A stretch of DNA of 41,164 nucleotides. Origin: Streptomyces regalis. Lineage in GTDB: Bacteria > Actinomycetota > Actinomycetes > Streptomycetales > Streptomycetaceae. The position numbers were made by a program, and so were the translations under genes. Location: assembly GCF_001509475.1 (NCBI RefSeq), contig NZ_LLZG01000403.1, forward strand, positions 1 through 41,164, in the 5' to 3' direction. Positions 18,828 through 26,836 of this stretch are shown here, piece after piece. The notes below the pieces were generated by a model. That model was given only the letters and a program-made list of their open reading frames with translations, searched no databases and was not told the origin of the DNA. The first letter of the stretch is position 1; every line of letters begins with the position of its first letter.

Positions 18828-20006
18828 GTGAATGAGTCGACATTTTCTCCCGGGGGTGGTCAACCAGGAATGCCGGTACGGGGCCAGGGTCCCGCGGGAT
18901 TCGAGGCTGTCGGCTCCGTCGCGGTGCGCACCTTCGCAGCCCACCAGGGTCACCTGACCTCAGGGGTGACTCAGCCAGCAAACATGAGCATGGATGGCCA
19001 TCACGTGAACGCCATGGCCGGCGACGGAAGTGGCGCGCCCCACAACCACTTCGCCGACTACGACGAACTGCCCGAGGGGCACTTCTACGACCCCGACGCG
19101 GAGTACGAGCCCGACCCCGAGTACGCGGCCACGCTCGCGCCCGACGCTGCCCGCCAGCGCCGCGAGCGCATCGGCCCGACCGGGCGTCCGCTGCCGTACT
19201 TCCCGATCCCGGGCCCGCTGACCGATCACGGTCCCGCGAAGATCATCGCGATGTGCAACCAGAAGGGCGGCGTCGGCAAGACGACGTCGACCATCAACCT
19301 GGGTGCCGCGCTCGCGGAGTACGGACGCCGGGTCCTGCTCGTCGACTTCGACCCACAGGGCGCGCTCTCGGTCGGCCTCGGCGTCAACCCGATGGAGCTC
19401 GACCTCACCGTCTACAACCTGCTCATGGAGCGGGGCATGTCGGCGGACGAGGTGCTCCTGAAGACGGCGGTCCCGAACATGGACCTGCTGCCGAGCAACA
19501 TCGACCTGTCGGCCGCCGAGGTCCAGCTGGTGAGCGAGGTCGCGCGCGAGTCCACGCTCCAGCGCGCCCTGAAGCCGCTGCTGCCGGACTACGACTTCAT
19601 CGTGATCGACTGCCAGCCCTCGCTGGGTCTGCTCACGGTGAACGCGCTGACGGCCGCCCACAAGGTGATCGTGCCGCTGGAGTGCGAGTTCTTCGCCCTG
19701 CGAGGTGTCGCGCTGCTGACGGAGACCATCGAGAAGGTCCAGGAGCGGCTCAACCCGGAGCTGGAGCTCGACGGGATCCTCGCCACGATGTACGACTCGC
19801 GCACGGTGCACAGCCGTGAGGTGCTCGCGCGCGTCGTCGAGGCGTTCGACGACCACGTCTACCACACGGTCATCGGGCGCACGGTGCGCTTCCCGGAGAC
19901 CACCGTCGCCGGTGAGCCGATCACCACGTACGCCTCCAACTCCGTCGGCGCCGCCGCCTATCGTCAGCTCGCCAGGGAGGTGCTCGCCCGGTGTCACGCC
20001 GAGTGA
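18828..20006 (+). CDS. ParA/Soj-family ATPase
   Basis: 392 residues. A 135-residue N-terminal extension, low in complexity and acidic (YDPDAEYEPDPEYAATLAPD), precedes a typical ParA domain. Its deviant Walker A KGGVGKTT is at 146-153, with VLLVDFDPQGALSVGLG and FIVIDCQPSLGLLTVNAL after it. ParA ATPases bind DNA as ATP-dimers and position chromosomes or other cargo. This is a second ParA associated with scpAB in actinobacteria, not the oriC-linked parAB pair, since no ParB follows. GTG at 18828 sits 10 bases after a perfect AGGAGGT, predicting strong translation. It overlaps the next gene by GTGA. A role in condensin-linked chromosome segregation is inferred from context. Confidence 0.92.
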   Translation: MNESTFSPGGGQPGMPVRGQGPAGFEAVGSVAVRTFAAHQGHLTSGVTQPANMSMDGHHVNAMAGDGSGAPHNHFADYDELPEGHFYDPDAEYEPDPEYAATLAPDAARQRRERIGPTGRPLPYFPIPGPLTDHGPAKIIAMCNQKGGVGKTTSTINLGAALAEYGRRVLLVDFDPQGALSVGLGVNPMELDLTVYNLLMERGMSADEVLLKTAVPNMDLLPSNIDLSAAEVQLVSEVARESTLQRALKPLLPDYDFIVIDCQPSLGLLTVNALTAAHKVIVPLECEFFALRGVALLTETIEKVQERLNPELELDGILATMYDSRTVHSREVLARVVEAFDDHVYHTVIGRTVRFPETTVAGEPITTYASNSVGAAAYRQLAREVLARCHAE

Positions 20007-20617
20007 GTCTGCCGGGGGCCGACGAACTGTTCCGCACGACAGGGGGTATGGCGCTCCAGCCGTCCACTCCCCGGCGCCCGGCCAACGGCGAGGCCCGGGT
20101 GCCGGCTCCCGCGGGGGAGAGCGACGCCGCCGCGGCCGAGGACGCGCCGCAGTCGGTGCCCGTGCAGGGCGGTGACGGCGACGGCGCGGAGCACGTGGCG
20201 GCCGACGCGGAGTCCGTCGACGCCGGTGAGTCGCGCAGCCGGGCTGCGGCCGCGGAGCGCTCCGCGCGGCGCCAGGGGGTGCAGGAAGGTTCTGCCGGGG
20301 CGCCCGCGGGTGCCGCCGGCGGTTCTGCCTCGTCCGGTGCCGCTGCTTCTGCCGCCTCTTCCGCGGCGCCGCGCAAGCGTGGGCGGACGGCCTCGCGTCG
20401 GCCCAGTGGCCGCGAACGGCACGATGAGAAGATCACCGTGTACGTCTCCGCCGAGGAGCTCATGGATCTGGAGCACGCACGTCTGGTGCTCCGCGGTGAG
20501 CACGGGCTGGCCGTCGACCGCGGGCGGATCGTCCGCGAGGCGGTGGCCGTGGTCCTCGCCGATCTGGAGTCCCGAGGAGACGCCAGCATCCTCGTACGAC
20601 GGCTTCGCGGGCGGTAG
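20003..20617 (+). CDS. Ribbon-helix-helix-like protein between parA and scpA
   Basis: 204 residues. The first 130 are Ala/Gly/Ser/Pro-rich and likely disordered, ending in a basic stretch (RKRGRTASRRPSGRERHD). The C-terminal 65 residues begin KITVYVSAEELMDLEHAR and continue GLAVDRGRIVREAVAVVLADL. The short strand followed by two helices looks like a ribbon-helix-helix DNA-binding fold. That fits a ParA partner that binds DNA, as CopG-like ParB/ParR proteins do on plasmids; this is an inference. GTG at 20003 overlaps the parA stop (GTGA); GTG at 19991 is a possible earlier start. I do not know a name for it. Confidence 0.75.
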   Translation: MSLPGADELFRTTGGMALQPSTPRRPANGEARVPAPAGESDAAAAEDAPQSVPVQGGDGDGAEHVAADAESVDAGESRSRAAAAERSARRQGVQEGSAGAPAGAAGGSASSGAAASAASSAAPRKRGRTASRRPSGRERHDEKITVYVSAEELMDLEHARLVLRGEHGLAVDRGRIVREAVAVVLADLESRGDASILVRRLRGR

Positions 20618-20635
20618 CGGTAGCCTGCGGGGGCC

Positions 20636-21853
20636 ATGACCTCGAACGACGTTCCCCTCCCCGGCGCCGGTGCCTCCGGTGGGCGTCGGCGTGCGTTGGG
20701 GCGGGGGCCTGGGGCGGCGCCGGTGGCTCCGCCGGTGAAGCCGGTTCTTTCGCCTCCTGCGGAGAGCGAATCGGTGCCTGAGGCCGAGTCTCGGCACGAG
20801 GCCGGTGGGCCGTTGTGCCCACCCGTTCCTCCCCCGGTGCCTGAAGGGCCTGCGGAAGCGCCTGCTGCCGAACCGGAAGATCCCGAGGCGGACCGGCCGG
20901 AGAATGAGCCGCAGGTTGCCGAACCGCCGGAGACGGCCGTCGAAGCGCCGCAGGCCGCGCCCGAGCCGCCCGCCGCCCCCGAACCGTCGCCGGTCGCCCC
21001 CGAGCTGCCGGAGGACGTCTCCGGACCTCAAGAACCCGACGACGGTGTCTTCAAGGTCCGCCTCTCCAACTTCGAGGGCCCCTTCGACCTCCTGCTCCAG
21101 CTGATCTCCAAGCACAAGCTCGACGTCACCGAAGTCGCGCTGTCCAAGGTGACCGACGAGTTCATGGCGCACATCCGGGCCATGGGGTCGGACTGGGATC
21201 TCGACGAGACGACCGAGTTTCTCGTGGTCGCGGCCACCCTGCTCGACCTCAAGGCGGCCCGGCTGCTGCCCTCCGCCGAGGTGGAGGACGAGGCCGACCT
21301 CGCGCTGCTGGAGGCGAGGGACCTGTTGTTCGCGCGGCTGCTGCAGTACCGGGCGTACAAGCAGATCGCCGACATCTTCAGCCGGCGGCTCGACGAGGAG
21401 GCCCGGCGATACCCCCGTACCGTCGGGCTCGAGCCGCACCACGCCGAGCTGTTGCCCGAGGTCGTCATCAGCATCGGGGCGGAAGGATTCGCCAAGCTCG
21501 CGGTCAAGGCGATGCAGCCCAAGCCCAAGCCGCAGGTCTACATCGATCACATCCACGCGCCGCTGGTGAGCGTGCAGGAGCAGGCCGGGATCGTCGTCGC
21601 GCGGCTGAAGGAGCTCGGCGAGGCCAGCTTCCGGGCCCTGGTCGAGGACACCGACGACACCCTCACCGTCGTAGCGCGATTCCTGGCGCTGCTGGAGCTG
21701 TACCGCGAGAAGGCCGTGGCCCTCGATCAGGAGACCGCGCTCGGGGAGCTCATGGTGCGATGGACCGGCGGGGAGGGGGACGAGACGCCCAGGGTGACCG
21801 ACGAGTTCGACCGGCCGCCCGAGCCGCCGAAGGAGGAGGAGAAGAAGGCGTGA
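20636..21853 (+). CDS. scpA: Segregation and condensation protein A (kleisin)
   Basis: Kleisin subunit bridging the SMC ATPase heads in bacterial condensin. 405 residues against about 250-280 in most bacteria. The extra length is a Pro/Glu/Ala-rich N-terminal tail of about 135 residues. The conserved part starts FKVRLSNFEGPFDLLLQLI and continues DEFMAHIRAMG and EFLVVAATLLDLKAARLLP. The C-terminal winged-helix region includes LEDTDDTL-like ALVEDTDDTLTVVARFLALLE. ATG at 20636 lies 19 bases after the previous stop. Its own stop overlaps the scpB start by GTGA, consistent with a fixed ScpA:ScpB ratio. Confidence 0.95.
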   Translation: MTSNDVPLPGAGASGGRRRALGRGPGAAPVAPPVKPVLSPPAESESVPEAESRHEAGGPLCPPVPPPVPEGPAEAPAAEPEDPEADRPENEPQVAEPPETAVEAPQAAPEPPAAPEPSPVAPELPEDVSGPQEPDDGVFKVRLSNFEGPFDLLLQLISKHKLDVTEVALSKVTDEFMAHIRAMGSDWDLDETTEFLVVAATLLDLKAARLLPSAEVEDEADLALLEARDLLFARLLQYRAYKQIADIFSRRLDEEARRYPRTVGLEPHHAELLPEVVISIGAEGFAKLAVKAMQPKPKPQVYIDHIHAPLVSVQEQAGIVVARLKELGEASFRALVEDTDDTLTVVARFLALLELYREKAVALDQETALGELMVRWTGGEGDETPRVTDEFDRPPEPPKEEEKKA

Positions 21854-22533
21854 GTGAGGAGACCACCGAGCTTCCGGCCGGGCTGCGTACCGTCGCGGAC
21901 CTCGACCTCAAGCCCGCCCTGGAGGCGATGCTCATGGTCGTGGACGAACCGGCGACCGAGGAGCGCCTCGCGAAGCTCCTGGAGCGGCCGCGCCGGCAGA
22001 TCGCCGACGCCCTGCGGGAGCTGGCCGACGAGTACGCGATGCAGGGGCGCGGCTTCGAGCTGCGGTTCGTCGCGGGCGGCTGGCGTTACTACACCCGCTC
22101 CGAGTACGCGGCCGCCGTTGAGCGGCTGGTGCTGGACGGGCAGACGGCCCGCCTCACGCAGGCCGCCCTGGAGACGCTCGCGGTCGTCGCGTACCGCCAG
22201 CCGGTCAGCCGCAGCCGGGTCTCGGCGGTGCGCGGAGTGAACTGCGACGGTGTCATGCGCACCCTCCTGCAGCGCGGGCTGGTCGAGGAGGCGGGCACGG
22301 AACCCGAAACAGGTGCGATCCTGTACAGGACGACGAACTACTTCCTGGAGCGGATGGGCCTGCGTGGCCTGGACGAGCTCCCGGAGCTCGCGCCCTTCCT
22401 CCCGGAGGCGGAGGCGATCGAGGCCGAGACCCAGGAAGGGGTGCCGTCGTTCGACCCGGACGCTCCCGATGACGGTCCGGGCACCTCGGTGAGCCGGGGT
22501 ACCGACGACGTAGACGACCAGACGGAACTTTGA
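21850..22533 (+). CDS. scpB: Segregation and condensation protein B
   Basis: 227 residues with two winged-helix domains: LKPALEAMLMVVDEPATEE at the start, then LTQAALETLAVVAYRQPVSR, the family signature, and RGVNCDGVMRTLLQRGLVEE. TNYFLERMGLRGLDELPEL ends the folded part. A 45-residue acidic tail follows. ScpB dimers bind ScpA in the SMC complex. GTG at 21850 overlaps scpA, with the Shine-Dalgarno GGAGGAG inside the scpA tail. Its stop shares one base with the next start (TGATG). Confidence 0.96.
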   Translation: MSEETTELPAGLRTVADLDLKPALEAMLMVVDEPATEERLAKLLERPRRQIADALRELADEYAMQGRGFELRFVAGGWRYYTRSEYAAAVERLVLDGQTARLTQAALETLAVVAYRQPVSRSRVSAVRGVNCDGVMRTLLQRGLVEEAGTEPETGAILYRTTNYFLERMGLRGLDELPELAPFLPEAEAIEAETQEGVPSFDPDAPDDGPGTSVSRGTDDVDDQTEL

Positions 22534-23660
22534 TGCGAAGCAGCAGCGGCAGGAACAGCAGCGGAAACAACGGCGGGAGCCGTGGTGGCAACAGCGGCGG
22601 CCGCGGCGGGAGCAGCGGTGGCCGCGGTAACTACCGTGGCGCCGGTAACAACCGCGACGACAAGCAGGGCGGCCGGCCGAAGAAGCCGCGCCCGGAGGAG
22701 CGGCGCTATGACGTAGGCCCCGGGGCCACCCAGGACGGTCCGAAGTCCGGGCGCGGTGCCTCCGCGCGCGGCGGCGCCAAGGGCGGGCCCAAGCAGGGCC
22801 AGCAGCGCGGCACCGGTCGAGGCCGTTCGGCCCCGGCGAGTTCCCGTGAGTACGACGCGCGGGCCGAGGAGCGCAACCGGGAGCGGTACGCCGGCAAGAA
22901 GGACGTCAAGCTGCCCAAGACCTTCTCGGGCGCCGAGCAGGAGGGCGAGCGGCTGCAGAAGGTCCTCGCGCGCGCGGGCTACGGCTCCCGGCGTGCCTGT
23001 GAGGAGCTCGTCGAGCAGGCGCGGGTCGAGGTCAACGGCGAGATCGTCCTGGAGCAGGGCAAGCGCGTCGACCCGGAGAAGGACGAGATCAAGGTCGACG
23101 GCCTGACCGTTGCCACGCAGTCGTACCAGTTCTTCTCGCTCAACAAGCCCGCCGGTGTCGTCTCGACGATGGAGGACCCCGAGGGCCGTCAGTGCCTCGG
23201 CGACTACGTCACCAACCGCGAGACCCGGCTCTTCCACGTCGGCCGTCTCGACACCGAGACCGAGGGCGTCATCCTGCTCACCAACCACGGCGAGCTGGCC
23301 CACCGCCTCACGCACCCCAAGTACGGCGTCAAGAAGACCTACCTCGCGGCCATCGTCGGCCCGATCCCGCGCGACCTGGGCAAGAAGCTCAAGGACGGCA
23401 TTCAGCTGGAGGACGGCTACGCGCGCGCGGACCACTTCCGGGTCGTCGAGCAGACCGGCAAGAACTACCTGGTCGAGGTCACCCTGCACGAGGGCCGCAA
23501 GCACATCGTGCGCCGCATGCTGGCGGAGGCGGGCTTCCCGGTCGAGAAGCTGGTGCGCACCTCCTTCGGGCCGATCACCCTCGGCGACCAGAAGTCGGGC
23601 TGGCTGCGGCGGCTGTCGAACACCGAGGTCGGGATGTTGATGAAGGAAGTCGACCTCTAG
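22533..23660 (+). CDS. rluB: 23S rRNA pseudouridine synthase, RluB family
   Basis: 375 residues. The first 110 are a low-complexity Arg/Gly/Ser/Asn/Lys-rich tail encoded by AGCAGCGG- and CCGCGG-like repeats. An S4 domain follows (ERLQKVLARAGYGSRRACEE). The catalytic domain has FFSLNKPAGVVSTM and HVGRLDTETEGVILLTN, whose Asp is the nucleophile. RluB-type enzymes modify helix 89 of 23S rRNA. The basic tail probably adds RNA affinity (inference). It is the last gene of the scpAB operon, as in mycobacteria, and is closed by a large stem-loop. Confidence 0.92.
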   Translation: MRSSSGRNSSGNNGGSRGGNSGGRGGSSGGRGNYRGAGNNRDDKQGGRPKKPRPEERRYDVGPGATQDGPKSGRGASARGGAKGGPKQGQQRGTGRGRSAPASSREYDARAEERNRERYAGKKDVKLPKTFSGAEQEGERLQKVLARAGYGSRRACEELVEQARVEVNGEIVLEQGKRVDPEKDEIKVDGLTVATQSYQFFSLNKPAGVVSTMEDPEGRQCLGDYVTNRETRLFHVGRLDTETEGVILLTNHGELAHRLTHPKYGVKKTYLAAIVGPIPRDLGKKLKDGIQLEDGYARADHFRVVEQTGKNYLVEVTLHEGRKHIVRRMLAEAGFPVEKLVRTSFGPITLGDQKSGWLRRLSNTEVGMLMKEVDL

Positions 23661-23672
23661 GAAGTCCCAGGT

Positions 23673-23715
23673 ATCGGCCGGTTCCGGAATCACTCCGGGG
23701 CCGGCCGATTCGTTT
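23673..23715 (+). terminator. Terminator after rluB
   Basis: ATCGGCCGG (23673-23681) pairs with CCGGCCGAT (23701-23709), and inner CCGGA (23684-23688) pairs with TCCGG (23694-23698). TCGTTTTC follows the stem. Confidence 0.85.
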
Positions 23716-23757
23716 TCGCCGCTCCGCCGGTCTGTATCCGTGACGGAGGGAGCGGGG

Positions 23758-24720
23758 ATGAGTACGACCACTGCGGACCGCGAAGAGTTCGTCCGGCTGA
23801 CCGACCCGTACCGGCGGGAGCTGCTCGCGCACTGCTACCGGATGCTGGGGTCGGTCGACGAGGCCGAGGACCTGGTGCAGGAGACGTATCTGCGGGCCTG
23901 GCGGTCCTACGACGGCTTCGAGGGCCGCGCGTCCCTGCGGACGTGGCTGCACCGGATCGCCACCAACACGTGTCTGACGGCGCTGGAGAGCCGCGGGCGA
24001 CGTCCGCTGCCCGCGGGGCTCGGCGGGCCCGCAGAGGCGCCTGAAGAGCCGCTGAGGGCCCCTGTGACGGACGTTCCGTGGCTGCAGCCGCTGCCGGACG
24101 CGCTGGTCGACCCGGCGACCGTCGTCGCCGCGCGGGGCAGCCTCAGGCTGGCGCTGGTTGCCGCCCTTCAGCATCTGCCCGCGCAGCAGCGGGCCGTGCT
24201 GATCCTGCGGGACGTGCTGGCCTGGCGGGCGCCCGAGGTGGCCTCGCTGCTCGGCACGTCGACGGCGGCCGTGAAGAGCAGCCTCCAACGCGCGCGTGCC
24301 CGCCTCGACGAGGTGGCGCCCGACGAGGATCTCGTCGAGGAACCGGAGGGCGCCGCCGACCGCGCCGTGCTCGACCGGTACATGGCCGCCTTCGAGAACG
24401 CCGACCTGGACGCCCTGATCGGGCTCCTCCAGGACGGCGTCGAGCTGGAGATGCCGCCTTACCTGGAGTGGTACAGCGGCAAGAAGGACGTGCTGCGGTT
24501 CCTTCAGGCGCGCGTGCACGAGAAGGGCACCCTGCGGATGCTGCCCACGCGCGCGAACGGACAGCCGGCCGTGGCGATGTACGTGCGCGGGGCGGACGGC
24601 GTCCTGCGGGGGCACTCGCTGCAGGTGCTCACCGTGGCAGAGGGCCTCGTGGCCCGCATCACTGCCTTCCTCGACCTGGCCCTGCTGGGCCGGTTCGGGC
24701 TGCCCGAGGAGCTGTCGTGA
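23758..24720 (+). CDS. ECF-type sigma factor with C-terminal SnoaL-like domain (SigG / TIGR02960 type)
   Basis: 320 residues. Sigma region 2 (YRRELLAHCYRMLGSVDEAE, DLVQETYLRAWRSYDGF) and region 4 (LQHLPAQQRAVLILRDVLAW, then VASLLGTSTAAVKSSLQRAR) are followed by a SnoaL-like domain (LDRYMAAFENADLDALIGLL, LEMPPYLEWYSG). In related ECF groups this domain replaces an anti-sigma factor and modulates activity. No anti-sigma gene is adjacent. ATG at 23758 has GGAGGG 7 bases upstream. It overlaps the next gene by GTGA, a pairing seen elsewhere with TIGR03086-type partners. The target promoters are unknown. Confidence 0.88.
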   Translation: MSTTTADREEFVRLTDPYRRELLAHCYRMLGSVDEAEDLVQETYLRAWRSYDGFEGRASLRTWLHRIATNTCLTALESRGRRPLPAGLGGPAEAPEEPLRAPVTDVPWLQPLPDALVDPATVVAARGSLRLALVAALQHLPAQQRAVLILRDVLAWRAPEVASLLGTSTAAVKSSLQRARARLDEVAPDEDLVEEPEGAADRAVLDRYMAAFENADLDALIGLLQDGVELEMPPYLEWYSGKKDVLRFLQARVHEKGTLRMLPTRANGQPAVAMYVRGADGVLRGHSLQVLTVAEGLVARITAFLDLALLGRFGLPEELS

Positions 24721-25265
24721 ACGCCGGGGAGCTGCTGGAGCGTTCGCTCGCCTATGCGCTGGGCAGCGTCGCCGGGGCCGAGTCCGTGAACCCGGGGCGC
24801 GGGACGCCCTGCGCCGAGTGGGATCTGGGGGACTTGCTCGGGCATCTCGACGACTCGCTGGACGCGCTGTACGAGGGCCTGACCGGCGGGCGGATCGAGC
24901 TGTTCCCGCGCGCCGACCGGGCCTGCGGCTTCCGCACGCGCGCGTGTGCCGTGCTCGGCGCCTGGGCGGCCGGGCCCGACGGGGAGCGGGTCCTGGTCGG
25001 TGAACGGCCGCTGGACGTACGGGTGATGGGCGCGGTGGGCGCCGTGGAGATCGCCGTGCACGGATGGGACGTCGCCCAGGCCTGCGGCCGGCCCAGGCCC
25101 ATCCCGGTCGCGCTCGCGGCCGAGCTGCTGAGCGTCGCCCGCTGTGTGGTCGCGGAGGAGGACCGGGGAGTGCGGTTCGGCGCGCCGGTCGCGGTGCCGG
25201 CACGCGCGCGTGCCGATGTCAGGCTGCTGGCCTTCCTGGGCCGCCGCGATTCCTTTCCGGGGTGA
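24717..25265 (+). CDS. TIGR03086-like / mycothiol-dependent DinB-superfamily protein
   Basis: 182 residues of helical DinB/maleylpyruvate-isomerase type. The start is LLERSLAYALGSVAGAE. The first metal-binding histidine motif is WDLGDLLGHLDDSLDAL and the second AVEIAVHGWDVAQACG. These proteins bind a divalent metal with three residues and some use mycothiol. The GTG start overlaps the sigma factor stop, so the two are translationally coupled and probably act in one response. The substrate is unknown. Confidence 0.8.
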   Translation: MNAGELLERSLAYALGSVAGAESVNPGRGTPCAEWDLGDLLGHLDDSLDALYEGLTGGRIELFPRADRACGFRTRACAVLGAWAAGPDGERVLVGERPLDVRVMGAVGAVEIAVHGWDVAQACGRPRPIPVALAAELLSVARCVVAEEDRGVRFGAPVAVPARARADVRLLAFLGRRDSFPG

Positions 25266-25274
25266 GCCCGGTCT

Positions 25275-25310
25275 GCCTTCCGTGAGTGACCCCAAGAACT
25301 CACGGAAGGC
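25275..25310 (+). promoter_or_regulatory. 13-bp perfect hairpin covering the MFS ribosome binding site
   Basis: GCCTTCCGTGAGT (25275-25287) and ACTCACGGAAGGC (25298-25310) are perfectly complementary with a 10-base loop. The right arm contains GGAAGG, the only Shine-Dalgarno candidate before the ATG at 25317. It begins 9 bases after the previous stop. It can act as a terminator, as a translational lock, or as both. Confidence 0.7.
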
Positions 25311-25316
25311 ACGGTC

Positions 25317-26769
25317 ATGACCGACACGCTCAAGGTCCCCCTCCACGCCCCGCCCGCCGAACAGGCGCCTGCGCGTCGCGTCTGGACCGTCGCCCTCGCC
25401 GGGCTCGGCGCGCTGCTGTGCTCCCTCGACGTCGTGGTCGTCGCCACCGCGCTGCCCGCGCTGCGGGCCGACTTCGGCGCGAGCCTGTCCGAGCTGGAGT
25501 GGACGATCAACGCCTACAACCTCGTCTTCGCCTGCCTCACCCTGACCGGTGCCGCGCTCGGCGACCGTCCCCCAGTCTCGGCTTCGCTCGACCGGGAGGT
25601 GCCCCCATGGGCGGCGGCGGATGTACGTCGTGGGCCTCGCCGTCTTCACGCTCGCCTCGGCCGCGGCGGCCCTCGCCCAGGGCCCGGGCCAGCTCATCGG
25701 CGCGCGCGTGGTGCAGGGCGCGGGGGCCGCCGTCCTGCTGCCGCTCACCCTGACCCTGATCAGCGAGGCGTTCCCGGCCGAGAAGCGGGGCGTCGCCATC
25801 GGGATGTGGGGCGGGGTGACCGGACTCGGTGTGGCCGCCGGGCCGGTGCTGGGCGGGGCTGTCACCGAGGGACTGTCCTGGCAGTGGATCTTCTGGTTGA
25901 ACGTGCCCATCGGGCTGGCCATGCTGCCCCTCGCCGCCACCAGGCTGCGCGAGAGTTACGGCACTCGCCCCCAACTCGACCTCGTCGGGCTGGTGTTGGC
26001 GGCGGTGGGCCTGACGGGTGTCGCCTGGGTGCCGGTGCGGGCGCCCGAGGCCGGGTGGGGGAGTGCCGAGGTGCTGACCGCGTTGGCCGTCGGGGTCGTG
26101 TTCGTGGCGGCCTTCCTGGCCTGGGAGCGCAAGGGGGCCCGCTATCCGATGCTGCCGCTGTCGCACTTCCGGCGGCGCGGCTTCTCCACCGCCAACGCCT
26201 CCGCCTTCCTCCTCTTCGCCTCACTCCTCGGCGCCCTCTTCATGATCACGCAGCTCTTCCAGCTCGGCCTCGGCTACTCACCGCTGGAGGCGGGCGTCCG
26301 GATCCTCGTCTGGAACGCCACGCCCCTGCTGGTCGCGCCCATCGCCGGGGCACTCGCCGACCGGTACGGGAACCGGCCGTTCATGTTCGGCGGCCTGGTG
26401 CTCCAGGCGACGGGCCTGGCACTGCTGGCCTGGCAGCTCGAACCCGGCGTCGGCTACGGCAGTCTCGTCGTCCCGCTGATCGTCGCGGGCATCGGCATCT
26501 CCATGGTGTTCCCGAGCGTGGCCAACGCCGTGACCTCGTCCGTCCCCCTGGGCGATGCGGGCGTCGCGGCCGGCGTCAACAACGCGTTGCGCGAGCTGGG
26601 CGGCGTCTTCGGGGTCGCCGTCGCCGCAGCCGTGTTCACGACGTACGGCGGCTATGGCTCGCCCGAGGCGTTCATCGACGGAGCCGGTGCGGCGCTGTGG
26701 GTGACGGCGGGGGCGGCGGCTGTCGGGGCGGCGGTGGCGGCGTACGCGCCCTCCCGCCCCCGGACCTAG
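25317..26769 (+). pseudogene. MFS exporter (DHA2/EmrB-QacA type), frameshifted by a repeat insertion
   Basis: The N-terminal part is read from ATG 25317 and contains helix 1 with SLDVVVVATALPAL and helix 2, ending GAALGDR at 25568. The rest, from GRRRMYVVG at 25609 to the stop at 26767-26769, lies in a different frame and carries the remaining helices, including AGPVLGGAVTEGLSWQWIF. Joined, they give about 470 residues, normal for a 14-helix drug/metabolite exporter. The 40 bases between them are a copy of repeat family A where one codon (expected Phe of GDRFGRRR) should be. The net change is +37 bases, so the frame shifts. Unless a late start (GTG 25549) gives a partial protein, or the sequence is wrong, the gene is inactive. 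Confidence 0.8.
25569..25608 (+). repeat. Dispersed small palindromic repeat (family A), copy 1
   Basis: It starts CCCCCAGTCTCGGCTTCGCT and ends CGACCGGGAGGTGCCCCCAT. It is about 85 percent identical to the copy at 31374-31412. Both ends carry CCCCCA, and the middle contains CGGCTTCGCTCG. It interrupts the MFS gene between the GDR and GRRR codons. Confidence 0.8.
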
Positions 26770-26777
26770 ACACGGGG

Positions 26778-26819
26778 TTGCGACAGCACACCCACCCTCT
26801 TTATAGTCGTACTGACTAT
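26778..26819 (+). promoter_or_regulatory. Promoter with overlapping palindromic operator before the NrtR-like gene
   Basis: TTGCGA (26778-26783), an 18-base spacer and TATAGT (26802-26807) form a good vegetative-type promoter. The palindrome ATAGTC-GTACT-GACTAT (26803-26819) overlaps the -10 element and the start-site region. A bound dimer would block RNA polymerase. Autoregulation by the adjacent NrtR-like protein is the likely explanation but is inferred. Confidence 0.65.
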
Positions 26820-26836
26820 TAAGGGGGTGGGTTCGC

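Noticed and set aside
22536..22660. CRISPR or tandem-repeat locus in AGCAGCGG/CCGCGG repeats
   Set aside because: It is the coding sequence of the low-complexity Arg/Gly/Ser tail of RluB, in frame with scpB overlap; no spacers.
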